Of a DNA stretch of 64,000 bases, positions 38,854 to 51,444 are shown piece after piece. Source of the DNA: Daphnia carinata. Its lineage: Eukaryota > Arthropoda > Branchiopoda > Diplostraca > Daphniidae. The stretch's first letter is position 1. Each line of letters opens with the position of its first letter. The notes below the pieces were generated by a model. The model was not told the DNA's origin and did not search any database. It worked only from the letters and a program-made list of their open reading frames with translations. The stretch spans positions 868,001 to 932,000 of the forward strand of contig NC_081336.1 in the NCBI RefSeq assembly GCF_022539665.2, given 5' to 3'. A program made the translations under genes and the position numbers.

Positions 38854-41387
38854 TTATTTCTCTTGATAGATGAGGCAGAATCCAGTGTTTAAGTCATCAG
38901 CTGGCGCCGGAATAACGTTGGGTCCTTCAACTACTTCGCCCTCCGTGCCATCGGTTCTGTATGTCATCCTGAACGATTTGACTGGAGCTGCAATAATTAA
39001 AACACATTTAAAACAAAATTCATTACACATTATAAACTGAAAAAAAAGAACTTACTACACACTGGAACACTAACAGCTAGGCCTGCAGGGCCGGCTGGAT
39101 TCAATTGATTTCCGCAATAACGATCGGCTTCGACATTAGTAGCGTCTCTTCCGCCGGAAATTAAAAGATAATCATACAGGCATGTAGCCGTCGTGGCACC
39201 ACCATCAACGGTAAAGACGGTGCCAACAGCTCCATTACCTGAGGCGAGATCACCGGCCACAGCGGCTGCGTTGGCGGAGTCGGTAGCGGCCGTTTGAGCG
39301 ACAGCCAAATTCTCCTGTGCGGCTGTAAGGGCCGTTTCAGCATCTGCTAAAGTCGTTTGAGCTGCTGTCAAAGCTTCTTGGGCCGCATCTACCTCAGCAG
39401 GATTCACGGCAGCTGCCGCTTCATCCCTTGCGGCCTGGGCTTGATCAACTGCGGCCTGTGCGTCCGTAACGGCCTGTGTTTGAGCATCTGTTGGGTTCCC
39501 TCCTGCGGCGTCAACAGCTGCTTGTGCATCGGCCAGAACAGCTTGAGCTTCAGCCAATGTTGCATCTGCTGCAGCGAGATTAGCTTCTTGTTCGGCCAAA
39601 GTGGCCTGTGCGGCCGCAAGACCCTCTTCAGCAGCTGTGACATCATTTTGAGCGGTATCTAAGGCCTCCTGGGCTGCTGCGGCTTCTTCTTCAGCAGCAA
39701 CGAGAGCCGCAGCGTCCGCAGCGGCCTGGGCGTTGACTGTTATAGCTGTTGGATCAGTGGCAGCAGTTGGAGTTGTAATGGAGAAAGCGTCACCTCCGTT
39801 CTTCACCGGGCAAACAGACAAACACATCTCGCTGGCTCTCTGTTTCATCGAAATACGGCGTATGAAATACTTTAAAATGATGCATTAATTTGAATGCGTA
39901 CCTTTCTTTCAATCTCCTCTGTCCTGAAGCAAATGTTGTAGTTTTGGTTGTTCAGCTGACGAGTCGTAGTGGTCTCAACGTCTTGCCAATTGAACGAACT
40001 GATACGTCCCCTAGCAGCAGCGAAATACTGAAGGCAATCCGCAGGAGCTACGTGAAATTCAAATTCTTGCAATTGTGTCTTTATTATTATGATTTGTTTT
40101 GTTACCGAGATAACTGGCGCCTTTAGGTAACATGGAAATTTGAATATTCCACATTCGTGCAGCTGTGGACGAAGCACCAAATTCAAAAGAGAGCGTGATC
40201 TCTCTCGATGGTTGTGCATTCGTCGCTTTGCCGGACCTCAGAGGACCACGGGAAGGTACGTTCAAGTACACTGTACAATTTTGAATAATATTTAATAGAA
40301 TTTTTTGGAATATGAAACAAAAAATCTTTTACTATGTTGGCCAGCATTGTCTCCGCAGATGGCAGGTACTTCGTTGTCAGCTCCGATGACTTTGAACACA
40401 TCCATGGCGCAATTACCTTCGGCGTTCGGTTGACTGATGCTGAACGTAGCGAAATCCAAACTACAAAAAAAAAAGATAATTGATTTAAAATGTTCACGTT
40501 GCGGATTGGGGGTAGAATGAACCGAATTTGAGCGATTTCTTTAGGTTGTTCCACCAAACTTGCATCCAACTTGATGGTCAGCGAACACGATGAGCCCAAA
40601 GTAACTGGTGGCTGCCAATAGGTGTTGTTGAGCGTGATCGTAGTCCCGCATTTTGAGACGGCATCTTTTGTAATGAAATTCAATTAAAATTTACATTATT
40701 CACGAAAAATTGTTACCATACTTACTGATGCAACAGACGCTTTTCAGGCCACAGGAGCCGGATGGCCGGCCACCAAACAGCGAACAGGCAGCACCTGGCA
40801 CGCAAATGCCTTCCTCTTCGCTGAATGTCGTGCAGCTTTCGAATTTCGAGATGACACTGGGAAAATCGGGATTCACAGTCAGCGGAATCCATTTGTTAAC
40901 CAGCGAAAAGGGCCTGGAATTCTGAACAGGTTTGCCGTTGCCAACGTTGTTGCCGAACCTGTTGCCGAAAAAGCCAGCGTTCATAAGGTTGGCAGTTAGC
41001 CTGTTGAACAACCGACTTTCCACTTCACCTTCGCCCACTTCATCTAAAATTAAATTTATCCATTAACCATAATCTTTAATGTTAAATACATTAAACTTAC
41101 TATCAGCTAAGTGTTTCCACAATGGATAGGAGCTAGGCTGTTGTCTGTTGATGACACGTCCTTCAAACTGGTGGCCTATCGATGAGACTGTAAATAAATC
41201 TTGAAAATGTATCATTACATTTTACTCAATTACCTGGAACACGGGGACTTTGGCTGTAGACATAATTCCAAGGATGAGCAACGATTCCGTACGGATGAGA
41301 CGATGGAAAATGCTCGTAGTGGTGGTAGTAAGCTCGGCTGGCTTGTAACATCATTGCGACGCAAACAATTAAATAAATACTCGACAT
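38854..41387 (-). CDS. Secreted clip-like/CUB-CUB protein with long coiled-coil insert
   Basis: Nine exons, one more than most copies because the leader is split (HQFEGRVINRQQ exon). The signal peptide is MSSIYLIVCVAMMLQASRA. The leader is His/Tyr-rich, ending HPWNYVYSQSPR. The third exon has GFFGNRFGNNVGNG and the knot ESCTTFSEEEGICVPG to KSVCC. CUB1 has TLNNTYWQPP, LDFATFSISQPNAEGNC, AICGDNAGQH and MWNIQISMLP, where the usual final Cys is Lys-Gly. CUB2 has ADCLQYFAAARGRIS, NQNYNICF, EMCLSVCPVKNGGDAFSITT, then about 195 inserted residues in heptads (AQATLAEQEANLAAADATL), then CLYDYLLISGGRD and DRYCGNQL, ending NTGFCLIYQEK. The insert is predicted to be helical coiled coil. Overall length is about 650-700 residues. 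Function unknown. Confidence 0.86.
39190..39772 (-). repeat. Alanine-rich heptad coiled-coil insert
   Basis: About 195 codons of Ala-Glu-Gln-rich heptads (AQATLAE, ADATLAE, AQAVLAD, AQAAVDA) embedded in the second CUB domain. Acidic residues are frequent. The bounds are approximate. Confidence 0.85.
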
Positions 41388-41480
41388 CTTCAATACCTTT
41401 AAAGAATTTAACTCAGGAGATGTAGTCACTTGTTGAAAGGACGAAAGAGGACTTGGTGATGATGGTCCAAATCGCTCCGG

Positions 41481-41488
41481 CTTATATA
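41481..41488 (-). promoter_or_regulatory. TATA box
   Basis: TATATAAG about 94 bp before the ATG at 41387. Confidence 0.7.
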
Positions 41489-42830
41489 CTCCCAGCAAAC
41501 TGTTGGATTTGTCATCTTAGCAGTTCCCACTAAGGTTTGGTATTGTAACAAGAACCGATACATCAAATGGACAATTTTTTTTGTTCACCAACAACAAAAA
41601 AACGTTGTCTGGTTTTCCGTTTTCATCGTTCAGGACGCAGGTGAACGCGACAGTACATTTGAATACGGAGGCCAAGGGACGGTTTGTATGGTCAATGGCA
41701 CACGTTGGCAAAGAAAAATCGCAGAGTTCAATGAACAATTCGGCATTGACCTCAACTGTTTTTTATCGTTTGTCTGGACTGGTTGTAATCCAACCTCTTG
41801 ATTGGATTTTTGGCCTTTCGAGTTTGACGGATCATCTTGATGGAATATGATATGCCGATACAGAGCACGCCGACGATCAAAAGATTTTCACACTTTGTGT
41901 ATTACCTCTGCAATGAATTAGCATATCGCCGGTGTTGTTGACCTTGTAATATCCACAATTTTTTTTCTTACTAAATCTGGAAAATGAGACACTCACAAAA
42001 AAGACGCAGTTCATGGAACAAACAGAAAAGCTTGGCGTGAAAAAGGCCAATATCATGGAATTTTTCAAGACGCAGGTTCAAGGCTCGTCTTTACCGATCA
42101 ATCATCAAAGTAATGCACTGTGAAAGGTTACGAAATAACGTCGAATTTACGTGTCGTGGTGTCACAGACGACAGTGAGTCTGACCGACGAGAGACTTCGC
42201 AGGCCAAAAGAGGGGAAAGCTATGCCAATTTTCTGCATTAGAATCATAAAAGACAATAATGTCTATTAAATTTTTTTAAAATTTTTAAGTATCTTTTTAT
42301 TATCAACTGTTTTATGGCTCATTTCGAAATGAATTTACATAAAGCTTTCGTGAGAAAACAAAACGTTTCAGGTTTTATTTTTTTCTCTTCAGAGATGCCA
42401 TGGGACAAATGACTCAGACGCAGTTTGCATTTTCTCACCCTACCTCCCTCGAATCTTATTGGTCGAGAGGCCAAAGTCGGCCATCATGGATTGGAAAAGA
42501 TGGGGAAAGGTGCGGAAAAGGGGGGTGCGGGAGGGTATGCGGTAGGCAACGAATAGAAAAATATTTAAATTCGCTGCAAAATATTTAAATATCGTATCGC
42601 CTCTTGAGAATTGAGTTTTCAATGCTTTTTTAAAATTTCCATTGTAATATATGCCACCTCAAATTCCTACAATTTCAATAGATAAAATTAAATTCAAAAG
42701 AATGAGCTTTTAGCTGCAATGCACTAACCTAACTCCACCACCAAAACTAACATTAACTAACAAAAAACCTTCAATTTCATTTAATGGGTATTTAAAAAAT
42801 CAAATGATGCTGTCATTTCTCCATTAAAAT
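41489..42830. other. Intergenic, no gene recognised
   Basis: Spacer. Open frames on both strands lack motifs or splice partners. Confidence 0.5.
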
Positions 42831-45442
42831 CTATCGCTCTTGGAAGTCTAAACAGAATCCAGTGTTTGCCGTATCAGCCGTTGCTGGAAGGACATTCGCA
42901 CTGGCAGTCACTGCTCCTTCAGTGCCATCCGTGTGGTACGTAATCCGGAATGGTTTAATGGGAGCTATCACAAAAAATATTCAAATCAGACCCTAATTCA
43001 ATTAAATGTATCCAAAAAACTTACTGCAAACTTGGACGCTGTTGCTTCCACCGTTTGCCGGATTCATTTGACTGCCACAATAACGATCCGTCACGGCATT
43101 ATTGGCGTCTCTTCCGCCATCGATGAGCAGATAATCGTATAGACAAACTCCGTAAGTCACATCTCCAGCTTTTACGTCAGCCGGAGGCTCTTGACGTCCG
43201 AACGTTGTTGTGGTTGTCGTGAAAGTCGTGCCGGAAGAAGAAGAAAATGAAGCGGCTGCATTGGCGGCCGAAGCAGCGCTAGAGGAAGTGGTGTATGCTA
43301 ATTGGGCCGCATTGAACGAACTTTGGGCGCTATTAAAAGCAGACTGGGCGGAGTTGAACGAAGACTGGGCAGAAACAAACGCAGTTTGTGCTGCAATCAA
43401 TTCAGGAGGGTTGGCTGCGGCCTGGGCCGCTGTCAAATCCGCCTGGGCTGTTGCTACAGCTGTCCGGGCGTCTATAACGGCCTGGGCTTGTTCGGGCGTA
43501 GCATTGGTACCTGCACTCAGCAAAGCATTTTGAGCTGCGGCGAGATTGCTCTGCGCTAGTTTTAGATTGGATTGCGCTGTGGCCACTGCGGCCTGTAGCT
43601 CGGCCATGTTGGCTGGTGTAGCAGCTGTTACGGCATTTTGAGCGCTTGTTAAAGTAGTTTGCGCGGTTGTTAACGTTGACTGGGCTGAATTGAGAGAAGT
43701 TTGCGCAGTTGCAAGTTTAGCTGCGTCACGGGCCGCTTGGGCATTAGCCGCAATGGCGGCTGGATTGGTTGCAGCTGTTGGGGTAGTTATCAGGAAAGCA
43801 TCACCTCCATTTTGGACCGGACAAACGGACAAGCACATCTCATTGGCTCTCTAATTTTTTTTAGAAATTAAATTTTAAAACGTTTTTGAAAAGAATAATT
43901 TTTACCTGGCGGTTAATGAGTTCAGTTCTGAAGCAAATGTTGTAGTTTTGATTGTTGAGTTGTCGTGTAGCAGTGCCACCAACATCTTGCCAATTGAACG
44001 AACGAACTCGGCCAGTAGGACTCGTGTAGTATTGCAAACAATCCTGAGGTGCTACAATCAACAGTTTTTAATTGCATTTCAATTAATTAATGAATTCAAT
44101 TACCGAGATATTTGGAGCCAGCAGCCAACATGGAGACTTTAATGTTCCATACACGCGAGGCACTTGATTGAGCTCCGAGTTGGAATGAAAGATAAATCTC
44201 CTTTGATGATGCAGAGGTCATTCCCGTTCCAGTTGAAGGCACGTCCAAATACACTATGGAATTACAGGTAAAAATATAATAAGCTTTTATCTGTCAAGGT
44301 GGGCGTTCTCTTACTGTGCTGGCCGGCGTTATCGCCGCAAATCTCGGGTACTGTATTGTCGGCACCGCTCACACGAAAAACGTCAGTAGCGCAATTACCA
44401 TCAGCGTTCGGTTGTCCGATACTGAACGACATAAAATCCAAACTGTTCAAAGAAAAGGACATGATTTAATTCCAATTTTCAGAATTAAAAAAAACTTAGA
44501 ATCGTACCGGACTTGAACAATTTCCTGGCCCTGTTCCAGCAATGTCGGGTCTAGTTTGATAGTCAACGAGCAGGAAGAAGGTAAGGTCATTGGTGATTGC
44601 CAATAAGTATTGTTGAGCGTGATTGTCCTTCCACAACTTGCCACAGCATCTTAATACATTAAATAAAAATTTAATTACAATTTATGCTTTTTATTCCAGA
44701 AGAAACGAACTTACTGACGCAACAAACGTTTTTCACGTTACACGAGCCGCTTGGCCGGCCACCGAAGAAGGAACAAGCTGCACCTGGAACACAGATACCT
44801 TCCTCTTGGCTTGCAGCCGTACACGTTTCAAATTTGGAGAGCACACTGGACACATCCAAATTATTGAACGAGGGCATCCATTTACTGACTTTGGAAAATG
44901 GTTTCAGCCCGTGGTTGGATCCGACTGCATTGTTACCAAACATGTTCTGGAACGTGCCAGTATTGCTTAACAAAGAAGAGGCTAAACTCAATTTGCCTAA
45001 AAATCGATTCTCAGCAGCATCTTCATTAACTTCATCTGCGAAAAAAAACAAATGCTCGTTGATGTTGCGATTGAATTAAACTATATCACTAGCAAACTCA
45101 AAAGATGATGGACTTACTTTTCAGAGGCGAATGTTTGAATGGATTGGATAAACCCAATTTGCTAGGTGTCCTCGCTTCGTAGTTATCTGTTTAAAATTTA
45201 TACTTGTAATTAGTTAACACTAAAAGGAATCGTTTGATTTTACCTGAGGTGTGGAAGCTGGAACTCGTTGGATAGTAATACGGAATCAGGTAAGGGATGT
45301 TCACGTAACGGTAGGGATCGTCAGACTGGATATTACGGAATTCCCAGTCCTGTTCCATGACTCCGTGATTGCCATCGCACGACTGGGCAAGGTAGAAAAG
45401 GTCAGAGACGAAGAACAGTAGCAAACTGATTGACTTGATCAT
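42831..45442 (-). CDS. Secreted clip-like/CUB-CUB protein with long AQ-heptad insert
   Basis: Nine exons with the same split leader as the 38.9-kb gene. The signal peptide is MIKSISLLLFFVSDLFYLAQ. The knot is ETCTAASQEEGICVPG to KNVCC. CUB1 has TLNNTYWQSPM, LDFMSFSIGQPNADGNC, EICGDNAGQH and VWNIKVSML; the last CUB1 cysteine is missing, as in the 38.9-kb copy. CUB2 has QDCLQYYTSPTGRVR, NQNYNICF, EMCLSVCPVQNGGDAFLITT, about 210 inserted residues, then CLYDYLLIDGGRD and DRYCGSQM, ending NTGFCLDFQER. The insert starts with AQxxL heptads (AQTSLNSAQSTLTTAQTTL) and later uses AQxxF units (AQSSFNSAQSAFNSAQSSF), then a Ser/Thr run and a short Pro-rich joint. It is the closest relative of the 38.9-kb gene. 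Function unknown, predicted extracellular. Confidence 0.86.
43155..43780 (-). repeat. AQxxL/F heptad insert
   Basis: About 210 codons with clear seven-residue units (AQ at positions 1-2 and Leu or Phe at position 5), less acidic than the 39-kb insert. It ends in a Ser/Thr-rich run. The bounds are approximate. Confidence 0.87.
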
Positions 45443-45553
45443 TTTTTAGAAATGAAAGAAATTGAAATTAATAACAATGCAGCAGCGATTGGCAATAAGA
45501 AGCTTATTCGAATGCTGATGTCCGTTTGAGTCAGAGAATGGCTACTCACGCTC

Positions 45554-45561
45554 CTTTTATA
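45554..45561 (-). promoter_or_regulatory. TATA box
   Basis: TATAAAAG about 112 bp before the ATG at 45442. A TTTTCAAGGACA element (minus strand) lies about 115 bp further upstream. Confidence 0.65.
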
Positions 45562-48091
45562 TTCAACCCAATCATCAGTCAATCTAGGGAGGAATAAAAG
45601 AAAAAGTGTGATGACACTATGGGCAAGTACGGCATGTCAGATTTCATAAAATATTATAGTAGCCCATCACCTTTGTCCTTGAAAATCCTGCACGGCACAG
45701 GGCTTCCGGAATTTCAGCACTAATTCCGTGCGGGCATACGAAAACAAATTGTTCTAGATATCCTTTTTTTTCTACATGGCTGGAATAGTTTGTTTAAATA
45801 GATTTGAGTTTTGACTTTGAAGCAAATAAAGATCAATATTGGGTTTCGCAATTCACGGTTCATCGACCTTAAGTCACTTCTCACAGATTGTTTAACATGA
45901 CAGGAACACCTAATTGCCCATAATAAGCGATGCAACAGGTAAAAATATTTGCATACGACCAGTCCATTTGGGAGCCAAAGCTTATCGTAAGATGTCAAAT
46001 AGCAATTCACCGGTTAAGCTTCACTAGTCATACACTTAAAAGGTTTGCTAGTCAGCCTCATCAATTATTCATTCAATACGACAAGTTCATCAATCAGCTG
46101 ACAGATCGACGAACGTTTGCTTTATTAATAATTGAGGAAGATAAACGCCCTGTTTATTGATTGACTTCATACAGCACTAAAACACTGTTAGGTGGGCAGC
46201 ATCTGTCCAAACGTGAAAGGGGTGGGCGTGATTGGCGGTTGAAATCAAAGGCCAGTTAAGCGGGACGACATCAAGGACTGATAGGCTGTACACGCCTACT
46301 TAGTAAATGACGTGAGTCAGCCTTTATTTTATCACTTGTTTTTGTTTTTTGATTGCGTCGATACGCAAATGACGGCGGTGAGGCTCTTTCTCAAAACGTC
46401 ATGGAATTCTCTCGTCACTTTGTGAAAGGCCCGCATTTCTATAAAAATGCCCATATTTCATTTCATCGTCTAGAGGTCATATGCCCATATAAGGAGGTAC
46501 TTGAAATACCTTTTTCAACTTGAAATATTTAGAAAAGCATTGAATCAGGGACAAACAGAAACAACCCTAGTTTTGAGAGGTAACTCTGATGTTCTGAATA
46601 ATTAAGGAAAGAAAGAACGGGGAAGCATGGATTTTTGATGCCCCTTCCCCCAGTTTTGTGGCAAAAGTCCTTGAAAAATTTGCATTTTCTCAGAACTGTT
46701 GAAACTTAAAGGGAATAAGAACCACCTGAAACGATGAAACAGACCTAAAAACAATCGACACCTCGATGCCTCTGGGCAATTTAACGTGTTGCTATCCCTA
46801 CCTATTGCACCTTACTTTCATTGTCTGGACAAGATCCTAAAACCAAAAGGCAACGATCCGCACGAAAATATCCGTATTTATTCACGCTGTTGGGTGTGTA
46901 ATAAATCTTTGGTGAGCGATACCAGCAGCACCTCCACTGTTGGTGGAAAATTCCATCACATTCGTTCGTGTTGACTGGAATTTGTCATACCACACACAGA
47001 CGTGGACAAATTGTAACGTTCCGAACATTCTTCTTACGTGATATACATCTGACCGTCTACTATGCGGAATTCATCGAGGGGGAAACATTCGTGAACGTCG
47101 CTGCATTCTGACACTGAAAAATATGTGGGATTTCTATTTTTCGTGTTGCATTAAACTGGTAAATTGCATTACGGTAAGGAGTTAAGTTTAGATTTATGAA
47201 ATCATTTTCGCAGAATCGCCAGTGAAACCTGAAGCACAATATTGATCATGCCAGTGGCATCAGTTCTTAGAATACGTGCTTCTAAATTTTTCTTTCGAAT
47301 TTCAGTTTAGGAAGAATCCTGTCGATTTGTGGGTTATGCAATATAGGTAGCAAATGTTTACATAACAGATGTTACAACGGTTTTAATGAAAAACGTTCAT
47401 CGAACATTTACGTGTGTAAAGTTCTGCGAATTTGCGGTGCATTCTAGCCTTGGAATGTTCTGCAGGGAATTACCAAATTCTTCGGTAAACTCCAATCCCG
47501 GAAGAATTAACATTTGACATCCATTAAACATTACCAAGAGGATTCCAATATTATACAGCCTCTTCCTGCTTCGACTCGAGACAGCAACGGAAAAAAACGT
47601 TTATTACATAAGAAAAAGAAAAATGATGCAATTCTTCAGTAAAACTGAAAAGGTAACGCCAACTTAAGCCTCTTACGTGTTTACCATTGTGGTTATATAA
47701 TCGATCACGACTATTTCTGACATTCGAATGCAAAAGTGAACACTGCGCAGTAGCCAATTAGCAGCGGTACATTCTTTTTCCAAAAGGGGGGGTGAGGGTC
47801 AGGTACACTCGCAACTCAGGTGTACTATGCCTAAACCTAAAAACAAAAATCGATAAACCGCCCACTTTTTTCCCAGCCTACACCCCCTAAATTTTCTTTT
47901 AAATTTTTCTATCGACCTTGCTTGACACCTTGTACATAGTTCATCTGCTGGGTTCATGGGGTACAGTGTTCACTCGTGTTTCAGACTACAAAAGAGGCAT
48001 TAAGATTCAGCCTTGTCACATAACGTCAATTAGTCTGTTATCAACAGCCGACCGTGACAGTGTTTTAAAAATTAGTTTCGTGACAAAAGTA
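45562..48091. other. Large intergenic gap, no gene recognised
   Basis: 2.5 kb between the divergent 42.8-kb CUB gene and the SLC4 gene. It marks the end of the minus arm of the array. Short open frames have no motifs, and no CUB-exon relic was seen. The 5' UTR of the SLC4 gene should lie at its right end. Confidence 0.45.
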
Positions 48092-51000
48092 ATGAAGGTC
48101 ATTACTGAGGATGCTGTGGAATCAACAAGGTGGCATCAAACTGAACACAGCTCGTCGCAACTCAGTTCGCCCAGTCACAACGCGATGAGCCTCGACACAA
48201 TTGAGAACGGCCGCAGCTCGCCTTCTATTATTAACCGCAAACGTCGGCGGGTAAGTATCGACGAAAATAGATCAGCGGGAGGCGGAATCTGGTCCTTTCA
48301 CGACAGCAAATGGCACCTTACTTCCGGTTAGTAAGAAAAGGTTCATTTTAAAATCTCTTTATACATTCTTTCTTTGTCATTATTCAGAAGATGGAGAAGA
48401 AGTCAGTTTGCTGTACTCGAAACAGGAGGTAAATTTGTATATTAATTGCTGTATTAAATGAATTTTGCATATAACGTTTCGTGGAATGCAGGTTTTGCCT
48501 CTTCAGGATTTTGAGGGTGAAGTCAGACCGGCCATTGACGTCGAACAGTTTCTGGAGCAGTGCGTCCTTCTCCTAGATGATGAAGTGGCACAGACATCGA
48601 CGCCAGTGGACCTGGTTGATCTTCTACTTGGCAAAATGGACCTACCAGTTGGTGTGATTGAAGAAGCCAAAACAATTCTCATCACTCACGACATTGGTAT
48701 ATTAATCCACTTTCATTCTATTGAATAAAATAACATGACACTTGGAATTTTAAGTTCCATCCTTGGCCAAGACCATTCAAGCGACATACAGCACACGAGA
48801 CAATGTCAACAGCAACACCTTTGATTACGACGAGTCATGGCTCTGCACAATGTGAGTTCATTATCACATTAAACAAGTCCAAATAATGAAATTCTTTTTA
48901 AAGGGGTGATGTTCCATCATTGACCCAACGCCATATTGCAATAATGAGGCTGAAACATCCAACAAATATGGGAGAAACTTGCCATGACGTTCAATTGTTT
49001 GTGCTTATCTTGTGTCCTGGGAAAGAGGTAGGATGAACAAATGTACTGCAATGAATTATTTACATATTTTATTGTATTAAAGAAAGGGACGAAGAATGGA
49101 CTAGAAACTAGCCGCACGTTCGCTACTCTCTTGGCGGATGTAAATCTACGACGCCAGCTGTTGGAGGTGACTAGCGAAGAGGAATTCAAAAATATCGTGT
49201 TAAAACGAGCGAAAGAGCTTGTCATTGAACAACAACAAAGTCGTTCGTACGGTCATATCAAACTGGACAGCGTCCAATCGATTAACAACAGCGATGCGAA
49301 TTGTAATAAGGTGAGGGTGTTCGTCGTTTGATTCTATCAGCTGTAAAACTAACTCTTTGCGTATGAAAAGGTAAAGGAATTCTGTCGATTTGGACAAGGC
49401 ATTCGCGAAGATCTTTGTCGCCGTTTGCCTCATTATCTTTCAGACTATGTCGATGGCATCGTTGGCTCCAAACACCGCAGAAAGTAATGTCTACCACCTT
49501 CTTTCTATACTTCGCTTGTCTACTTCCTGCCATCGCGTTTGGGGTACTAAACGATCATAACACCAACGGAAAAATTGGTACGCATCTTGTTATTTTACAA
49601 TGATTAATTATCTCATCATTTTATTATTTAAGGTGTCCGTAAAGTTATAGTTGGCCAAACAATCGGTGGTTTGTTCTTTGCCTTTTTGGGGGGCCAGCCG
49701 TTACTGATTATGTTGACAACTGCTCCATTAGCGCTTTACATTAAAGGTATGTGTTCAATTGTTGTACAGATAGAACCAAAAATAATTTAATAAAATTCAT
49801 TTGCTTTATATAAAGTCATTTCTAGTATCTGCGACGATTTCGAGCTGGATTTTTACGCCATGTACGGATGCGTTGGTCTCTGGTGCGCGTTCTTCCTGCT
49901 CTTGTATTCACTGTTTAACGTTTCACGATTAATGTGCTGGTGTACTCGTTCGACCGAGGAGATTTTCGGCCTTTTCATTTCAATCGCTTTCTGCGTCGAT
50001 GCGTTCCGTGACACGGCTAAAAGTGAGTTCTCTTTGCCCATTCGCGCTTATAACCTTTTAATTAAACGTTTTCGGGATAAACAGATTTTCAGAAGAATTA
50101 CAACTCGCCGCAGTGTCAAAATGATAACTTCGGGGACATTGACAGCAACATCAGTTCAACCTTAGCTTATTATTTGCTGAATCAAACACAAAATGGCCAT
50201 GTCATTTCCAATGATGAGCTCGTCGAATGCAATCAAGCCACTTCGGTTCTTTTTCTTTTGCTGATGCTGGGCACCGTCTGGGTTGGCGTTTTTATCTTCA
50301 ATTTCAAGAAAACGTAACTTAACATTTAGTTCTTGAATTTTGGAAAGCATTAAAATGTTTATGACTCTATTAGGCCGTTCCTCTCGGCCGGCAAACGAGA
50401 AGCTCTAGCCGACTACGCATTGCCTATTGCTGTCCTCACCATGAGCTTTGTTGGTTCCTTTTTCTTTCAAGATATCAAAGGTAGGCCAATGTTTATTTTG
50501 ATTAGTTTAATTTACTTAAATTCATTATCGTTTCCATTTATAGCTGAGCCTTTCCGATACGACGATAATGAAAGTGTTTTCACGGTGACTCCGCTGGAAC
50601 GGCTGCCCGGATTGGCTATTGCCGGTGGTATGGGCTTGGGTTTTGCTTTATCTCTTCTCATTTTGATGGACCAGAATATTTCATCGGCCATGGTCAACAC
50701 ACCTTTAAATAAGTAAGATCGACCTCCTTTCTGTAAGCTATTCTTTCCATATTTTAATTCATTTTCGTTTTTACTCAGTTTGAAAAAAGGGCCGGCCTAT
50801 CATTGGGATTTGTTTGTCATGGCTATTTTAACAGCCGCGTTGTCAGCTGTTGGATTGCCATGGATGCACGCTCTTGTACCTCATTCTCCACTACACGCCC
50901 GTGCGTTAGCCGATGTCGAAGAGAGGGTCCATCAAGGCCACGTCTACCAAATGTAAATTAAAATTCAACCGTCATTTTCAGTTTTAAATCTCAATTCGTT

Positions 51001-51444
51001 ATTGATTCCAGAATTGTTAGAGTGCGAGAGACTCGACTGACGGTCCTATTTTCGCACATTCTCATCGGCTTGTCGCTCCTTTTGTTGCCTTATCCGTTGG
51101 CTTACATTCCACCTTCCGTTCTCAACGGCCTATTCCTCTACGTGGCCGTCACCGGTCTAGGCGGCAATCAGTTATTTGAACGCGTTGCACTCTTCTTTAC
51201 GGAGCAATCCGCTTATCCACCCAATCACTATATCCGTAGGGTTCCGCAGCGTAAAATCCATCAGTTTACCTGTTGCCAACTAGCCCAGTTGATGCTCATG
51301 TGTCTGTTTGGCTTCGTGCCATGGCCGTACATGAAGATGGTCTTCCCGGTCATTCTCCTCTCGTTGTTGCCCATTCGTCACCTCATCGTCCCACGTCTCA
51401 TAGAACGTCGTTTCCTCAAAGCGCTGGACAGTAGCGAGCACTAG
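48092..51444 (+). CDS. SLC4A11-like membrane transporter (one-base frame break)
   Basis: Multi-pass plasma-membrane transporter of the SLC4 bicarbonate-transporter superfamily. The C-terminal half fits the SLC4A11 branch, whose members carry borate, H+/OH- or ammonia-linked fluxes. It has fourteen exons: 48092-48326, 48388-48428, 48492-48696, 48755-48851, 48904-49027, 49083-49310, 49371-49577, 49633-49746, 49816-50022, 50085-50313, 50374-50480, 50544-50712, 50779-50952, 51012-51444. They give about 856 residues. A cytoplasmic N-terminal domain (exons 2-7) precedes the membrane domain. That domain includes [63 protein letters not shown] and [13 protein letters not shown]. Exon 7 is 207 nt where phases require 208: the frame breaks at about 49481-49487, just before the first membrane segment, with no room for an intron. 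All other junctions are clean, so a sequence error or a recent one-base loss is suspected. Confidence 0.88.

Noticed and set aside
43210-43559. Plus-strand open frames opposite the alanine-rich insert
   Set aside because: GCN-rich sense codons leave the reverse strand stop-free. The sense strand carries conserved CUB flanks and splice sites.
46786-46974. 62-codon open frame in the 45.6-48.1 kb gap
   Set aside because: No motif, no splice partner and no promoter in range.
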